This document shows, piece by piece, positions 36,530 through 48,455 of a DNA stretch of 58,207 bases. The notes beneath the pieces were generated by a model, which was given only the letters and a program-made list of their open reading frames with translations, did not search any database and had not been told where the DNA came from. The stretch spans positions 1-58,207 of the forward strand of contig JAYMTF010000073.1 in the NCBI GenBank assembly GCA_036897485.1, written 5' to 3'. The stretch is from Pelargonium nanum. Lineage: Eukaryota; Streptophyta; Magnoliopsida; Geraniales; Geraniaceae. Each line of letters begins with the position of its first letter. The stretch's first letter is position 1. Position numbers and translations under genes: made by a program.

Positions 36530-37882
36530 AGGACACCTCGCACCTCCTCTCCTTGTTCTACCTTCTATCTATTTATTTAGGGTTCTTTTCACCATTCTCT
36601 CACCGTACTTATTGCCTAGCAAGAAATTTTTATTACATATTCATTCAATAAGTAATTAAGAGGCCCGAAGAGTTTCTGGGCATAGGATACAACATATGTA
36701 AAACTAGAGAATAAAATGAGCAAGGCTCCGAGTAAAGTAAAATAGGAACCTCATCTTTAATTTAGCTTTACTTCAAAAATCATCTATTGACAGCTATCAT
36801 CAAGTAAAAAAAAGGGTATATGTCTTAAAAGCATGATGAGTACTTTTATCAGAAGCGCACTGGTACAAAAAGCAAGAGAGACCGCCTTATGTCCTTATGT
36901 TATGAATACGTATTCATTTAGTTTATTCTTTCGCGAATAATAAAGTAGTATTAAAATACACATAATTAAGTTTATGGCTCAATGTATAAATCCAGTTGTG
37001 CTTAAGTAATATTACAGGGGGAATAAAAGGGTTCAAAATGTTATACCCTACGACAGGTACAGGCTGACACTGATCTCACCAGTTTACAGCGAGACCTCTA
37101 CGAACTTTTTTATTGCTGATGAATCTTAGAAACTTGTTGCACTAAGTTATTTACGGATATATAGTCCAGTCCAGGAACACATTACTGATTACTCTCAAGC
37201 ATGCCTCTCATTTGAGGCTATTTATCCTAGTACACTCCCCTCAAAAAAAAGATATAAACTGCAAACACCAATCCAAGGGCAAGTGTTTGTCCATGTCTAA
37301 CGTCGGATTATGTCTGGTTCTTATGAATCAATCGACATTTAATGGGCAGCGCAACCCCAATCTATATCTTACATTATGATCTTAAAGCAAATAGAATATG
37401 TTTAAGAAAATATAAATGTCGTTAAATTTTAAAATACCTTAGTCAGAGAGTCGTACAGAGCCCTAAAAAGATGTATAATTAATTAGTTTTTATCCTACTC
37501 TCGGATGAATCTTTACTAGTTAGTAAAATTTTTGCTATCAATTTCCAAATTCTTTATCTATGAAATTGAGTAATCAGCCAACACAACACGCTATATTCAG
37601 TACTACAATACCTTTTTAATAACAAACAGGGGAAATCCCTCAACTCTTAGATTAAGACTTAGTTAAGCTTAAAATCGACCGCATCGAATGAAAGAAACCT
37701 TTACCTGGTTAAGTGTCACTTTTGAATTCAATGGAGGACATTCTTCTACATCATCCTTGTAAACCCGATCTTACAGCATAGAACCTAAAGAAAAAGCAGT
37801 ATCTTGAAAGAGGAGTCGGCCTACAAACAATTCTCTTAAGCAATAAATATAAACTACTTAACTACAATTGAAAGCCTAAGAT
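36530..37882. other. Non-coding stretch, no gene seen
   Basis: The C-rich composition continues to about 36610 and then fades. No frame of 60 codons or RNA-like block. Confidence 0.6.
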
Positions 37883-37956
37883 AAGGATCATACGACTTGA
37901 ACCTGCAACCCAAGGCTTAAGGCTGCGCTGTTCTACCTTTATTCAAATTGATCCTA
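37883..37956 (-). tRNA. tRNA-like gene with paired acceptor stem, Lys(CUU)-type, degenerate
   Basis: This is the only element here with both a near-perfect acceptor stem and canonical length. On the minus strand TAGGATC (1-7) pairs with GATCCTT (66-72) at six positions. The T arm GCAGG-TTCAAGT-CGTAT keeps its closing G-C and one or two more pairs. The D loop keeps GG (AAAGGTAG), but the D stem has only two pairs. The anticodon arm GCGCA-GCCTTAA-GCCTT does not pair. The loop resembles CTCTTAA of a lysine CUU tRNA, with C in place of the invariant U33. The surrounding phrase GGTTGCAGGTTCAAGTC fits a bacterial- or organellar-type lysine tRNA. With no anticodon stem it is unlikely to function. 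Identity is tentative. Confidence 0.5.
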
Positions 37957-38408
37957 ACTTAGTACCCCTTTTGTTTCAATACTCAAGGTCATATCTATAA
38001 GTGCCTCATTTAATATCCTACTAGAAGGCTTGATAGTCTCTTAAGTTCTACCCTAGTAGTTCGGTAGGGATTAGAGATCAAAGTTCAGTGTTACTAGCTT
38101 ATAGGCTAAAGTTTTTGTAATTTAACACTTTAAAATTAAGTTTACATTATTAGCTATTGAGATTCGTATCTACTTATATCTAATGCAATTTAAAAGATCT
38201 TGATAAAGGTTCCTCGACAAAAGATATAACACGAATGCAATACAACATCGGTCGAAGGTTCAAGCCGGCTGGGCTTTATTAGGTATGAGGGATTTATAAA
38301 TTTTATTACTAACTTTGTAGCATTTACTATTGGGAGTTCTTTTTATAACCCCTCTTTTGTTCTAGCTGAAAGGGACTTTAGCAATGTAGGGCCCCTTTTT
38401 AGAGCAAA
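37957..38408. other. Non-coding spacer with a T-arm-like block
   Basis: GAAGGTTCAAGCCGGCT near 38255-38272 on the + strand resembles a T arm but lacks paired stems and any D or anticodon arm. Nothing else seen. Confidence 0.5.
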
Positions 38409-38480
38409 GCCTTGGGACTTGAACCTACGCATTTTATTTTCTCAAGTCTAGCATTTTAAGAAGTATAGCGAATCCGGGTT
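38409..38480 (-). pseudogene. tRNA-like remnant, possibly Ser-type
   Basis: On the minus strand GCGTAGGTTCAAGTCCCAAGGC is a T arm with canonical loop and two closing G-C pairs. About 20 bases to its 5' side GCTAGACTTGAGAAAATA resembles an anticodon region with UGA, as in organellar serine tRNAs (GACTTGAAAA). The 3' half of that stem is lost and no D arm is evident in the remaining 5' part. The 3' end GGCTTTG has no partner. Probably a 3'-biased remnant of a class II tRNA. Identity is uncertain. Confidence 0.3.
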
Positions 38481-41047
38481 ACTTATACGTATTAAGAAAT
38501 GGGTCCTTACTCTTTCCTGGGCTAGCGTGCAGGGAGCAACTACCAAAGTCTTTCTTTAGTAAAACATTTATTAAAGTAGAAACTTTTGAACTATATACTT
38601 CAATTTAAAATTTGTTATTGGATTTGAAACCTAGATTCTATAAATTAGTTGTAGGGTAGTCATTTACTTAAAGGGCCCTTAATCTGAATCTTTATTACTA
38701 GAAATTTAATAGGGTCCGTGGTGTTGATAAGTGCTTTTATAACCAGTAAATTTGAGCAGCGGATTCACTTACGAGCTTAAGGTGTGATTCCTTATTTAAT
38801 GGAGCTTCCTAAACTTAAAATAACTTGAGTTTTCTACATTGAAGAGTTTTATAAACTAAACAAGGATATTTTTATACAGAATACAAAAAAGCAAACTTGT
38901 ATACTCTGCTATATCAAGGCAAAGGCTTCCTTTGTTCATTGGATTTCTTGTCCGTACTTGAATTCACAGCTTTCCTTTAACCAAGTCTGATATAATTATT
39001 TATTATGCAACACTCCATTACGCTTTTGTTGGGCAATCTTTTTCTATTTAAGTGATTTTAGTTTCACTGCTAAGGAGCGCCCCTTCGATCCCAAAGAGCT
39101 CACCGCCCCTTGTATTATATATACAACCCTAATAGGATGCTAAATTTTGAAGTTAAGAAAGTAGTTATCCCTTTCTCTTTGTCTTTTTGGACTAACGATA
39201 CGTTTTATATTTATTTATATTCTAAATAGGTATGCTAAGGGGAGGATTTCCTGTTTCTTAATTACTGAGGTCAAATGTATCTACGGACTACATTAAATAA
39301 GTATTCTAGTTGGAGTCATTCCTGACATTTAATTATTGAGTTGTATATACCAAAGATACTAACCGGAATCAGGACACCTTTAACTTGAAATTCGAGTTTA
39401 TACACACGCAAGGAAGGTCTTAAATTCAGCAGGAATTTGTATACTGACTCTAACTGTGAAATAGTTGTATTCCTGGAATATATTTTTGCAATTCTTCTCG
39501 CATTGCTTGGCTTGCGTGATATAGTACCCCAGCGTAAGGTATTGCCGAAATATTATAGGGGCTTAGTCGCTATAGGGCCTTGAGAGGATTTCTTAGTTAT
39601 ATTAAGTACCCTTTAAGAAGAAAAGTAGCAGCCATCCTGATGCAGGAATTCTTTACTACTCCCAATTTTCAAGATGGACAATGCACACTATAAATATGGA
39701 AAATAACTAACCAAGATACTTGTATTAAATTTGTAGGACCCCTTATCTACGAATTTGTAAAATTTAGTAGTCCTTTATTTTTTCGTTTGAAACGTTTCTG
39801 GGAGAGAGGCCTTTCCTTAAGGTAGCTTTTCTTATAAATCTATCTTTAGCTCCTACTTAATTAAGGCAGGGGTTAGGTGTATTTTCAAGGTATTCTTCGA
39901 ATCTGGGTCACCAGAGTAATATATTTAATTAAATAATGGAGTTCTATTCGTTTCGTTCACAATTAGAAGAAAGAAAAAGGGCTTTACCGGATTTTTGATC
40001 GTCATCAAATTCAACTGGTTTTTCATATTCTAAGCCAGGTACGAAAAATAAAGTAATCTATGTGTTTGTAAATTATCCTTAACTTTCCCTGCATATTTGG
40101 CAGTATTTTCCTGCTATTGTACGAGATTTAATATTTTAGTTCTTTTTACTCCGGTTTTTACGATACACGAGGTAATATCTTACTCAACAAACTAAGAATT
40201 CTGGCCGTATAATGAATTAGTACTCTTTTACTCTCTGGAACACCAAAAAGTAATTAAGATCGAAGAAAGGATACTGCATGGTTTGCCAACTAAGAAGTTT
40301 TCTATAGCTTTCCTATTTATTATTTTGTACTGAAGTTCCACTCGTTTTTTGAAGTACTGTGCCACGATTTTTTTATCGGAGCCCCTTGTTTATAATGTAA
40401 TTAATCAGGTCCCAGTATTGCTTGGCCGAAGTTAGAATCAGAAGTTCTTGTATTTTTTACAGGGTTCCCCATTTCAAGGAATCCTTTTTCGGAGGAGTGT
40501 GTTCGGTTCGGTAGGGTTTGTATGTTTGGTATTTTTGGGGTTACTAATAGTAAGTAAAGAGTTTATGTAGTAGCAAGATTATGCGTTGGTTTCCTTTGTT
40601 CAATTTAGTGTACTATATTAAATTCAGATTCCTTGTAGGGCTTACTCTTGTAAGGGACATTCCTGTATTTTATACTTTATAAAGAAGTGTGCATATTACT
40701 AATTTAATTACAAGCATAGGTTATACTCAGGAAAGTTAAATAAGTTTTAAGAGATCAGATTAATGCAAGTAAATTTCGAGGACTGCCCGGGGTCTCTCCT
40801 CCACTATACGTGATTGCCAGCAGAAAGTGCCGCTTTTTTATTTCACTCTCTAAGCTAAGGCGCTAAAAGCACAACTATCAGTTCAAGTTCATTTATTATA
40901 AGTATCCAGTCAGACCTGGACAAAGGAATGAGTCAGCATTCAGGTAATTAGACTAAGAAGCTCCCAGTCTACAGGGATTCCTTAACAAGGATTTTTATGC
41001 CCCGGTTAAAAAATAATATGGGATCCCACTTTCACGGGGCAACTAAA
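38481..41047. other. Non-coding stretch, no gene seen
   Basis: The third copy of AAGGAATCCTT lies at 40476-40486. A T/G-rich + strand stretch follows at about 40490-40560. No frame of 60 codons. Confidence 0.6.
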
Positions 41048-41326
41048 TCATAGCATACGGTAATTGGTCTTAAAAATCTTCATAATTAATAAAAAAGGAT
41101 ACTCAGGAAATCTTATCTTGTAAGTGATTTGTGCGTAGTTTATAGGAATGGAAGTTTTACCCACATAACAGGTAATTTTCAGAGTTGTATCAACTGCCTT
41201 CAATGGTTGACGGGCATTCTCTCTTACTTTAATTCTTAATTTTTTTGTTTCTTTATCTAAGTGATTCAATCCACGATTTCCCAAGCGAAATTGCTTGAAA
41301 TAAACCTTGTAAACTAGTATTACCAT
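41048..41326 (-). CDS. Unrecognised 92-codon open frame, probably not a gene
   Basis: This is the second longest start-to-stop frame in the window. It begins with ATG and ends TAA-type on the minus strand. The product would be basic, with a central polar stretch (HLDKETKKLRIKVRENAR) followed by alternating hydrophobic residues (TTLKITCYVGKTSIPINYAQI) that could form beta strands. It has no transmembrane segment or signal peptide and no motif I recognise. No Shine-Dalgarno-like sequence precedes it and no other gene is near. Frames of this length are expected a few times by chance in 58 kb at this composition. I list it only because its residue mixture is less skewed than in most chance frames here. 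Confidence 0.12.
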   Translation of the reverse strand: MVILVYKVYFKQFRLGNRGLNHLDKETKKLRIKVRENARQPLKAVDTTLKITCYVGKTSIPINYAQITYKIRFPEYPFLLIMKIFKTNYRML

Positions 41327-42245
41327 AGGTTTTTTCGAACTGGAGCCTTTTACTAAATTTTCGAGGTATACCCTTAACTCAAGTGCGTACTGGATATAGC
41401 TAGCTAAGGCTTACGAGATAGTCCCTATGTAAGGTAGGTTGAATCTTAAATTAAACTAATTAAAAAGTAACTCTAATAAAATGATGAAGGCTCTTCGAAG
41501 TAATATGTAGGACTCTAATTGTACTTTATCTCCTGAGTTTCTTGTCCTGATAGGAATCTACTAAGCTGAAATTCTATTTCCCTGCGTGTGGCAGATATCC
41601 AAATAAACAAGTGCAAATAAAATTAGTGTACTTAATATAATGCATTAAGTAGCTATTCATTTACTATATTTGAAATTCTTTATATATAATTTTTTGGCGG
41701 AGCAAGCAAACCCCTTTCCTTTTCCAGATCCAGGTAAAAGATAGGCACAAAAAAGAACTGCACTCGAATAAAACATAGGCTCTAATCCACAGGAGTTGCG
41801 GATGTAGACTTTTTCCTAAAATTAAGGATTTTACTGGTATCCTCAAGCTACTTTTTTCAAAGCAATCAATGTAACGAAAGCTTCCGATTAAAAGTAGTCG
41901 AAAACACTATTTATATGTTTGATACCCAGATTACACTTATAAAAGCACCGGAATAAGCTATAACTAAATTTTACAGTAATAATATTAAAGAGAAAAACTC
42001 TAACATATAAAAGTCTATGTCTCAACACAATTAAAAAATCTTAGTTTATTTGCATCGTCAGAATAAGAGAGTGCTAAAAGAATTAAGTATTTGTAAGCCA
42101 AAGAAGGGTTTGGCATTAAAGGAGTGGAATACAAGTAGAGTTTTTGTTCTACATTGTAGCAAAAGCAATTAGCATTTTTAATCACTTAGATAAAAAAAGA
42201 GCATCCTTGTATGTTTTAAGAACGTAGTTAAGTAATCAAGCATTT
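41327..42245. other. Non-coding stretch, no gene seen
   Basis: A 60-codon minus-strand frame at 41664-41846 is chance-sized. No RNA-like block until 42246. Confidence 0.6.
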
Positions 42246-42318
42246 CTATGAAAAGCTCAGTTGGTAGAGCATTGGGAGATGAACCCAACGTCCGCAGGTT
42301 CAAAGCCCGTTATTACAA
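42246..42318 (+). tRNA. tRNA-like gene, three arms intact, acceptor stem unpaired
   Basis: The length is exactly canonical at 73 bases. The D arm AGCTCAGTTGGTAGAGCA has a perfect 4-bp stem. The anticodon stem TTGGG/CCCAA is a perfect 5 bp. The T arm GCAGG-TTCAAAG-CCCGT pairs at four of five positions, one a G-T wobble. The acceptor strands CTATGAA and TATTACA do not pair at all. The anticodon loop AGATGAA would present AUG, a His-type reading, but has G where U33 is invariant, so the loop is also damaged. The rest resembles the two Lys-type elements at 16139 and 27168. By stem content this is the best preserved of the set, and the clean loss of just the acceptor stem is odd. Pseudogene, or an acceptor rebuilt after transcription. 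Confidence 0.6.
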
Positions 42319-43160
42319 GGGGACACTCGTTTTAAGAAAGTAAGGTAAAGACATAACTAACGGATTTGCAGATAAAAGAATCTATATCCTCTAGGAGTGC
42401 TTTGCATAATATAAACTCCTGTTGAAAAACGTGGTTGCAAGTAAATACTACTTTTTTTAATAGAACCCCGGTATAGTAGTTATTTCGTGCAGGAAGCCGC
42501 AGAGTATGTTTTACGGAAGCAAGGTAGAACACTAAATTAGTTTGTTTGTATGGCTGTGTCTATTTGAAAATGCTTTGGTTTTCTTTATTATTTGGGGACT
42601 CCTTTATTTTACACCAATTTTTATTAGCATCTACAAGAGTTTGGGCAACAGCTGCTCATTATAAGAGCCAAGCACTGCCCTGGCAAAAGAAAGACTTCTC
42701 TTTATCTTTTGTGGGATTTCACCACCCTAGGGTATACTTCTAATCTAACAATTTTATACATATCTGTATCTAGGCGAACTAACAACCTTACTGGAAAGCT
42801 AACGGGTGTAGAAGGCTTTAGGGACATTCCTAGTAATTTGCTGAGCTGAACATATTTATAATTTCTGGCTATAACAATTAAGTTAAGGACAAGTGTCATC
42901 ATTCGAAGGAAATAAGAGTACAATAAACCTTTTATACGCTTCTTATTTAGATTTAGTAAATCAACCAATCCTAGAGAAAGATAAATTAGTACTTCAACAG
43001 GAAACTACATTGTATACTTTTTTCTTTGCTCAAGGCCTTAATATTTAAGGGTGGCTCTATTTCAACAAGTCTGGTTAGTATAATGTATAATATAGCGCTC
43101 GGTATAGAAAGGTAACATCTGGGGTCAACTACGAAGAGGGAAGTCTTTGAGATTTATAGC
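42319..43160. other. Non-coding stretch with overlapping chance frames
   Basis: Three frames of 65-88 codons lie here on both strands (42332-42532 -, 42546-42743 +, 42702-42968 -). Two of them overlap each other on opposite strands. None has a recognisable product, a ribosome binding site or a neighbour. Confidence 0.55.
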
Positions 43161-43180
43161 ATCAAGAATTTATCAAGAAT
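43161..43180. repeat. Short tandem duplication
   Basis: ATCAAGAAT occurs twice with an 11-base period (43161-43169 and 43172-43180), separated by TT. Confidence 0.7.
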
Positions 43181-46100
43181 AGAAGCTTTTATGTGTTTCA
43201 GATTTGCATTGTAAGTTGTTTATGAACCATTAATCACGAATTATATCTGTCAAATTCTAGGCTAGATATAGGGGTTAGTGAATTAAAAAAAATATTGAAT
43301 AACCTAAAGGATGTAACGCGTATAAAAGCAGGATATATCAAGCATCCAAAGTATAAACCTACAAAACTCCAGATTTTAGCTTACCGTTAAGTTAATAGGA
43401 AATAACAACAAAAAAAGTTATAATACCTGAAGATTGACTTTGTTTAAAAGCTTTCTTATTCTTTTTTTTTCAAGCTGTGATGTAATCTTAACTGCTTAAG
43501 GACTTAACAATTTAGAGTAATAGTGAAACGCCCTTCAAAAGAATTCCCGTTTTCGGCATAATAGAAAAATAGCATATAAATTGGGTGCTAGTATTCCAGG
43601 TAAAAAGAGAGCGTAAAATTGAAAAGGAATATTAAATTATAACCCACGGTACAAGAATATAGCAGCATATTTATTTAATGAGGGAAGTTACTCGGTCGCA
43701 AGGTATACTCCTAAGGGCTTATAAGTACAGGTATATACGGAATTACAAATCCTCTACGCTTTGTAGTGACTTATAGGTATTTTTACTATTTAGACTCTAT
43801 AGGGTGATATCTCGCTGGTTGCTGAAAGAAGAGATACATTTAAAATAAAAAGAAATTATTATTCAAAAATCTGGATTACTTTATTTTATAGCGAGCACAG
43901 AAAGAGTATAGTAAACGGATTCGGGTTAAGCATAGGTTTTGGGGGGTTATCAAGAGTAGTTATTAAATATTTTATGCTTAGTTAACTAAATATCGTAAAG
44001 TGACTAAGGATCCTAAAATAAAAAACCTTAAGGACGTATAATTTTTAAATTCGATTATTTTACTCGATTCAGATTTGCTCCCAAAAGCATAAAATAAATA
44101 TAGATAACTAAAAGATGCAAAGCTTGTTTAGCATACCGCTTAAAATTACACAAGATACACCCTATGTTTAAAAGTATATCTTAGTCTAAAAGCCAAGGCA
44201 AGACAAAAGTCCCGGTAATTGTCCGGCGCCTCATCCTACTAAACTAGAGCTCTCTATTAAATATGCGATTCCTGTAACATTGAACTCTGAAGCATTATAG
44301 AAATATTCGCGAGTTTAACTCTGGTTAGCAGAAGTTTTATGGGAATATTAAGCCTCACCCAGAATGAGACTTGCTCTTTTTTAACTACAAAACCAAGGAT
44401 TTCCATAGTCCCCCCTAAAAGTAATAAATCGATTATAGGATATATGGGATCAAAGGAGTAATATTATAAAGAGGTTTCAAGCCAGGACAAACAACGAAGT
44501 ATACGAATTACTAATACAGCAGTCATGGTATATGTGGAAACATACCTAACTTAAACCCTAAGAATAGCTCTTATGTATCCCTAATTTAATTGCTTAACGC
44601 GCATTCATTTTCCTTAATTATATATACTAATACCTTTATTCCGGGGCGAGATTATATATCCTACTTTTAAACAAGCACATTATAAATAGTAAGAAAAGTC
44701 TATTGTACAATAAAACAGGGCAAGTTTTGTAACAATGTATAAGAATTAGTTTGAAGTATTAGTAAATCCAGTTAATTCTTAGGTATACGTATCACGAGGA
44801 GCTCACAAAAAACCTATTCTTTGTTAACCATCTCAGTAGAGTTACTACACAAAACTTATATTTTATAGTATAAGGCTAATTCCCTAAAAAATCCCTTGAT
44901 TCTATTTACTTTTTAAGTACATAAAGTCAAAACAAGATGAATGCTTTAGCCCAAAATGCAGGGTTAGTACAACTAGTTATCTTGTGCGAGTTCCATTCTA
45001 AGCAAGCTTTTCCGCATAGGGAGTCTAAAAATATATATATAAATACTTTTAATCAGTAGATCTTAAGAAATTTATCTGACACAAAGGAGTCCTATTAGCC
45101 TAGATTTATCTCTTTGTAGAAAAAAATGAAGCAGGAGCACTACCTATTTGTTCAATTACATCTTAAATTTGCATTTACTAGACCTAGGACTTGGTTATCA
45201 GCTAGTGAAATTTTAATCAGAGAAGGACTTTTTTACTCGACTCGATATCCTGCAGAAGTCTAAGATCGACTACCAAGAAGAGAAGGGGTTAATTACTTGG
45301 AACCGTTAACAATTCTGAAGATTGAAGCGCATATTATAGATAAAGAGAATTCTATCAGCAACGGGTTGGTTAAATGGAATGGAGACCAAACCTCAATATA
45401 CCAAGCAAAACGAGTCTAAGAATTCCCGTAAAAATTACCTTTAAGTGTCTATAAAATAGGATACTTCTTGTATCAGGCCCGGGGGAGATCGGAGGTATAT
45501 TTTATATAATAGCAGTATAGAATTTAAATAAAAAGGGTAAAGTTTGTTAACTAAAATCTTTAGTAAATAAAAGGGGTATTTTTATATTAAAATAGGAATT
45601 CTTAAAGAGCTTTCTCTTGTGTGAGTGTTACCTTATTTATAAGCAGTAAGAAGTCGCTTAATAATAGAAATAGAGTCGAGTCAAGTAAAGCTACCCATTA
45701 AATACTTTTTAAATAACCCGATATATCTTTTATGTAAATGAGCCAAATTGCTACTTAAGTGTAATGGTTTTACTTATACTAATTATTAAATAGGTTTCCT
45801 CTTAGTGCAGGACATAAGTAAGGCAAACTTATTTGAGCTATGCTACCTCATTCAGTCTATTCTGTATTATGGTAGTATTGTGCTTATTATTAAAACAGAA
45901 AAACTTCTGACCTTGATTTCAGTATCTACAAACTAAATCTTTGATCATTTAGTAACCCGCACTTTGATTAATAAGCAACCCTGGAGAATATATCTATTTA
46001 GAAGGACTAGAAGTACATATATGTTTAAAAAGGGATGAATCCAAAGAAAACAATTTTAGATCTTAAATAACTACGAGACCCGTTCTCTAAGTAGCAAATA

Positions 46101-48385
46101 AACGAGTATTCCTGAAATAAGGGAAGCCTAAAGTAGAAAATCAATTCAAATAGAACTTAGAGAACTCAACTTCACAAGTATTGCCGTATGGTAGGCGAGA
46201 CTTAGAAAACGTAAACTCTTGTTTTGAAACTCCAAGCAGTATAATTTTATATAGCGAGGGAAGACTCTTGTGATAATGAGCTTATAACTAAGAAGGTAAT
46301 ATAATACTTGTAACGGGTTTTCGAAATACTTCTCCGAATGTTCCTGTATTTTTGACGTGTGCTGAAATAAAGTAGATAATGTTTAGTGCTTTTTTATACG
46401 AATCTCAGCTAGATTAATCGATATAAAGAGTTACATTGAAACATTTAATTACTACATTAGACACGGAAGAACTATCAGCGGAGGGGCTTTGGCATACTTC
46501 AAAAACAACTCTAAGATTTAGTAGGTGGCTACCACTTTTTGATAAAAGGATTGACAAAAAGTATAAAACCGAGACTTTTAAAGTCCAGATAAGTAACATT
46601 TACACGCAAGCGTTAAGTTTCTAAACAAAAGAAATAAAATCCACGTTTTCAGTTCAACATGGTTCTAGCATCTCCTTGAATATTGTATTTCATCCCACTC
46701 AGTTATTGCGGGGTTTCGTTCAGTTATCTAATTACGGCAAATGCCTTTCTAGCTATGTACACACCTCTGTGGAGGAGGGAGCCTTCCCTTTTTTTCATAG
46801 TTATTGGTTCTCGAATTTAGTGTAAACGAAAGGGTAGTCTATAATGGGCTCTCTTTTATAAAAAGACAAGGGAACAGGGAACCCTTAGCAATTGTAAAGG
46901 TAAAAAAGGAAATCGTTGTTGGAGCATGAAGTATGCTTAAGAACAGTAAAAGCTCCCTTAAGCCCAAAGTATAGTAAATTTTGTTTCTTGGTGTTTCTCT
47001 GGTTCGGTAAGGATTTGTGCTCTAATCGGGGCCTTACAAGTTATCAGTTAGAAGAAATACTTCTCGCTAAAATTCATATGAGGTATTCTAAAAGTTTTCG
47101 GTAAAGTATTGATAAGATAAATTGCTGATACGACTTGAACTTGGATACTTGAAAGGAATAACAATTTAATATAGAAAGGCTTTTCATATATTTCAGATTC
47201 TCCAGAATTAACACCCTTTACTTTAGTTGCGGCCCCTTGATTACCTAGCTTTACCCAACCCCTTACTAGACTCGGAAGTAATTATATCTTAATAAAGTTA
47301 CAAATGGACAGCTACCTGTTAGACTAAGGCCGATGCTAAAACCAAGAGTATAAAATGTCTAAAGCTATGGATTTCTTACGTACGTAATTGCTTCTAAGAA
47401 TTTTCTACTTCTATAACAAATAAAACTTAATGATAGAGTAATGTGAAAAAGAAGAAGTTTATACAAATAGCAAGAGCTCAGGAAAAACAAATCAAATTAG
47501 GGCCCCTTATGCAGGATACTTTCTTTATAATTGGAATGCACTTATTCCTTCAGAGGGCCTTGTATTGAACTTTTTTTTAGGGTCCCTTCATACGTTATTT
47601 TACAGGAATCAGAGATCACTAAAAGGATCCGCGCGCCCCTCAGTATTTTGGTCAGTTATGCTATAATTCTTTTCGAAGCAGTTTCACAAAAGTACTCAAA
47701 ATCCCAATATCTAGCGAACTCTTTGTCATAACCCTTATATTATACTGGGGTTACTCTACTTTAATTCCAACTTATATCTTTTAGTAAGGGAGTTTTAACT
47801 CATATTATAGATATTTCTACTTAAGTTATTTTATTTTCAATCGCTTTTTTTCGCCCCCATTAAATCGCGCTACGCCCTTAGACAACCCCCTTTGATCTAT
47901 AAGTTTCTCTTAAAGAAAAAAAGGATATATCATAGAGTAAGACAGCTTTTTAAAGTAATCATACTTATGTAGAATGGGTGGTAGAAGGGTTACTATGACC
48001 CAAAACAAGCCTTTATCTCTAGTCATAATAAGATTATAACTTGCAATTTAAGAGCCCAGGGGATATAACCTCTCAGGCGTACAGAAAAAACCCGCTAGTT
48101 TTGTAACAGGGATACAATAAGACAAGGGCAATCTAATCTTTATATTTTTATTACTTTTGTACTACGTTGCTTTATTCTATATAAAAAAAATTTTGGGCGT
48201 GACTCAGAAGCTTTACAGTAATGGAGTAATGAGTGCAAATTTATATATATTCTTGGATAAAAACTTAGTTGAAATAAAGCTTCAAAAATGTTTTTGAAAA
48301 GAGACTGGCATATTACAAAAAACTAATATATTGGAGAAGTAAACAGCATAAAAAGACTTTATTATAGAATACCTAACTTAGCTTT
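43181..48385. other. Non-coding stretch, no gene seen
   Basis: Chance-sized frames occur at 46414-46599 (-) and 46436-46624 (+), which overlap antisense, and at 46916-47104 and 47531-47731 (+). A T-arm-like AGTTCAAGTCGTATC on the minus strand near 47130 lacks the GG before the loop and other arms. No other feature found. Confidence 0.6.
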
Positions 48386-48455
48386 CCTTAATTAGCACCC
48401 TTTGAAACCATTATGCTTTATGAAAGCAACGCTCTAACCGATGAATTCGCTTAAG
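48386..48455 (-). pseudogene. tRNA-Met(CAU)-like element with a deletion in the T region
   Basis: On the minus strand GAATTCATCGGTTAGAGC is a D arm with three of four pairs. TTGCT-TTCATAA-AGCAT is an anticodon arm with four of five pairs, U33 and CAU at the anticodon. TTGCTTTCATA is exactly the anticodon segment of plastid elongator tRNA-Met. The variable loop and the 5' strand of the T stem are shortened by about five bases (AATGGTTTCAAAG follows directly). The 5' CTTAA can pair with TTAAG at 48387-48391. A CAU anticodon could also be an Ile tRNA whose C is modified, but similarity to Met is stronger. The deletion makes function unlikely. Confidence 0.5.

Noticed and set aside
46414-46624. 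Two overlapping antisense frames of about 61 codons
   Set aside because: They are mirror readings of the same DNA with no start signal, no family and no neighbours. Chance explains both.
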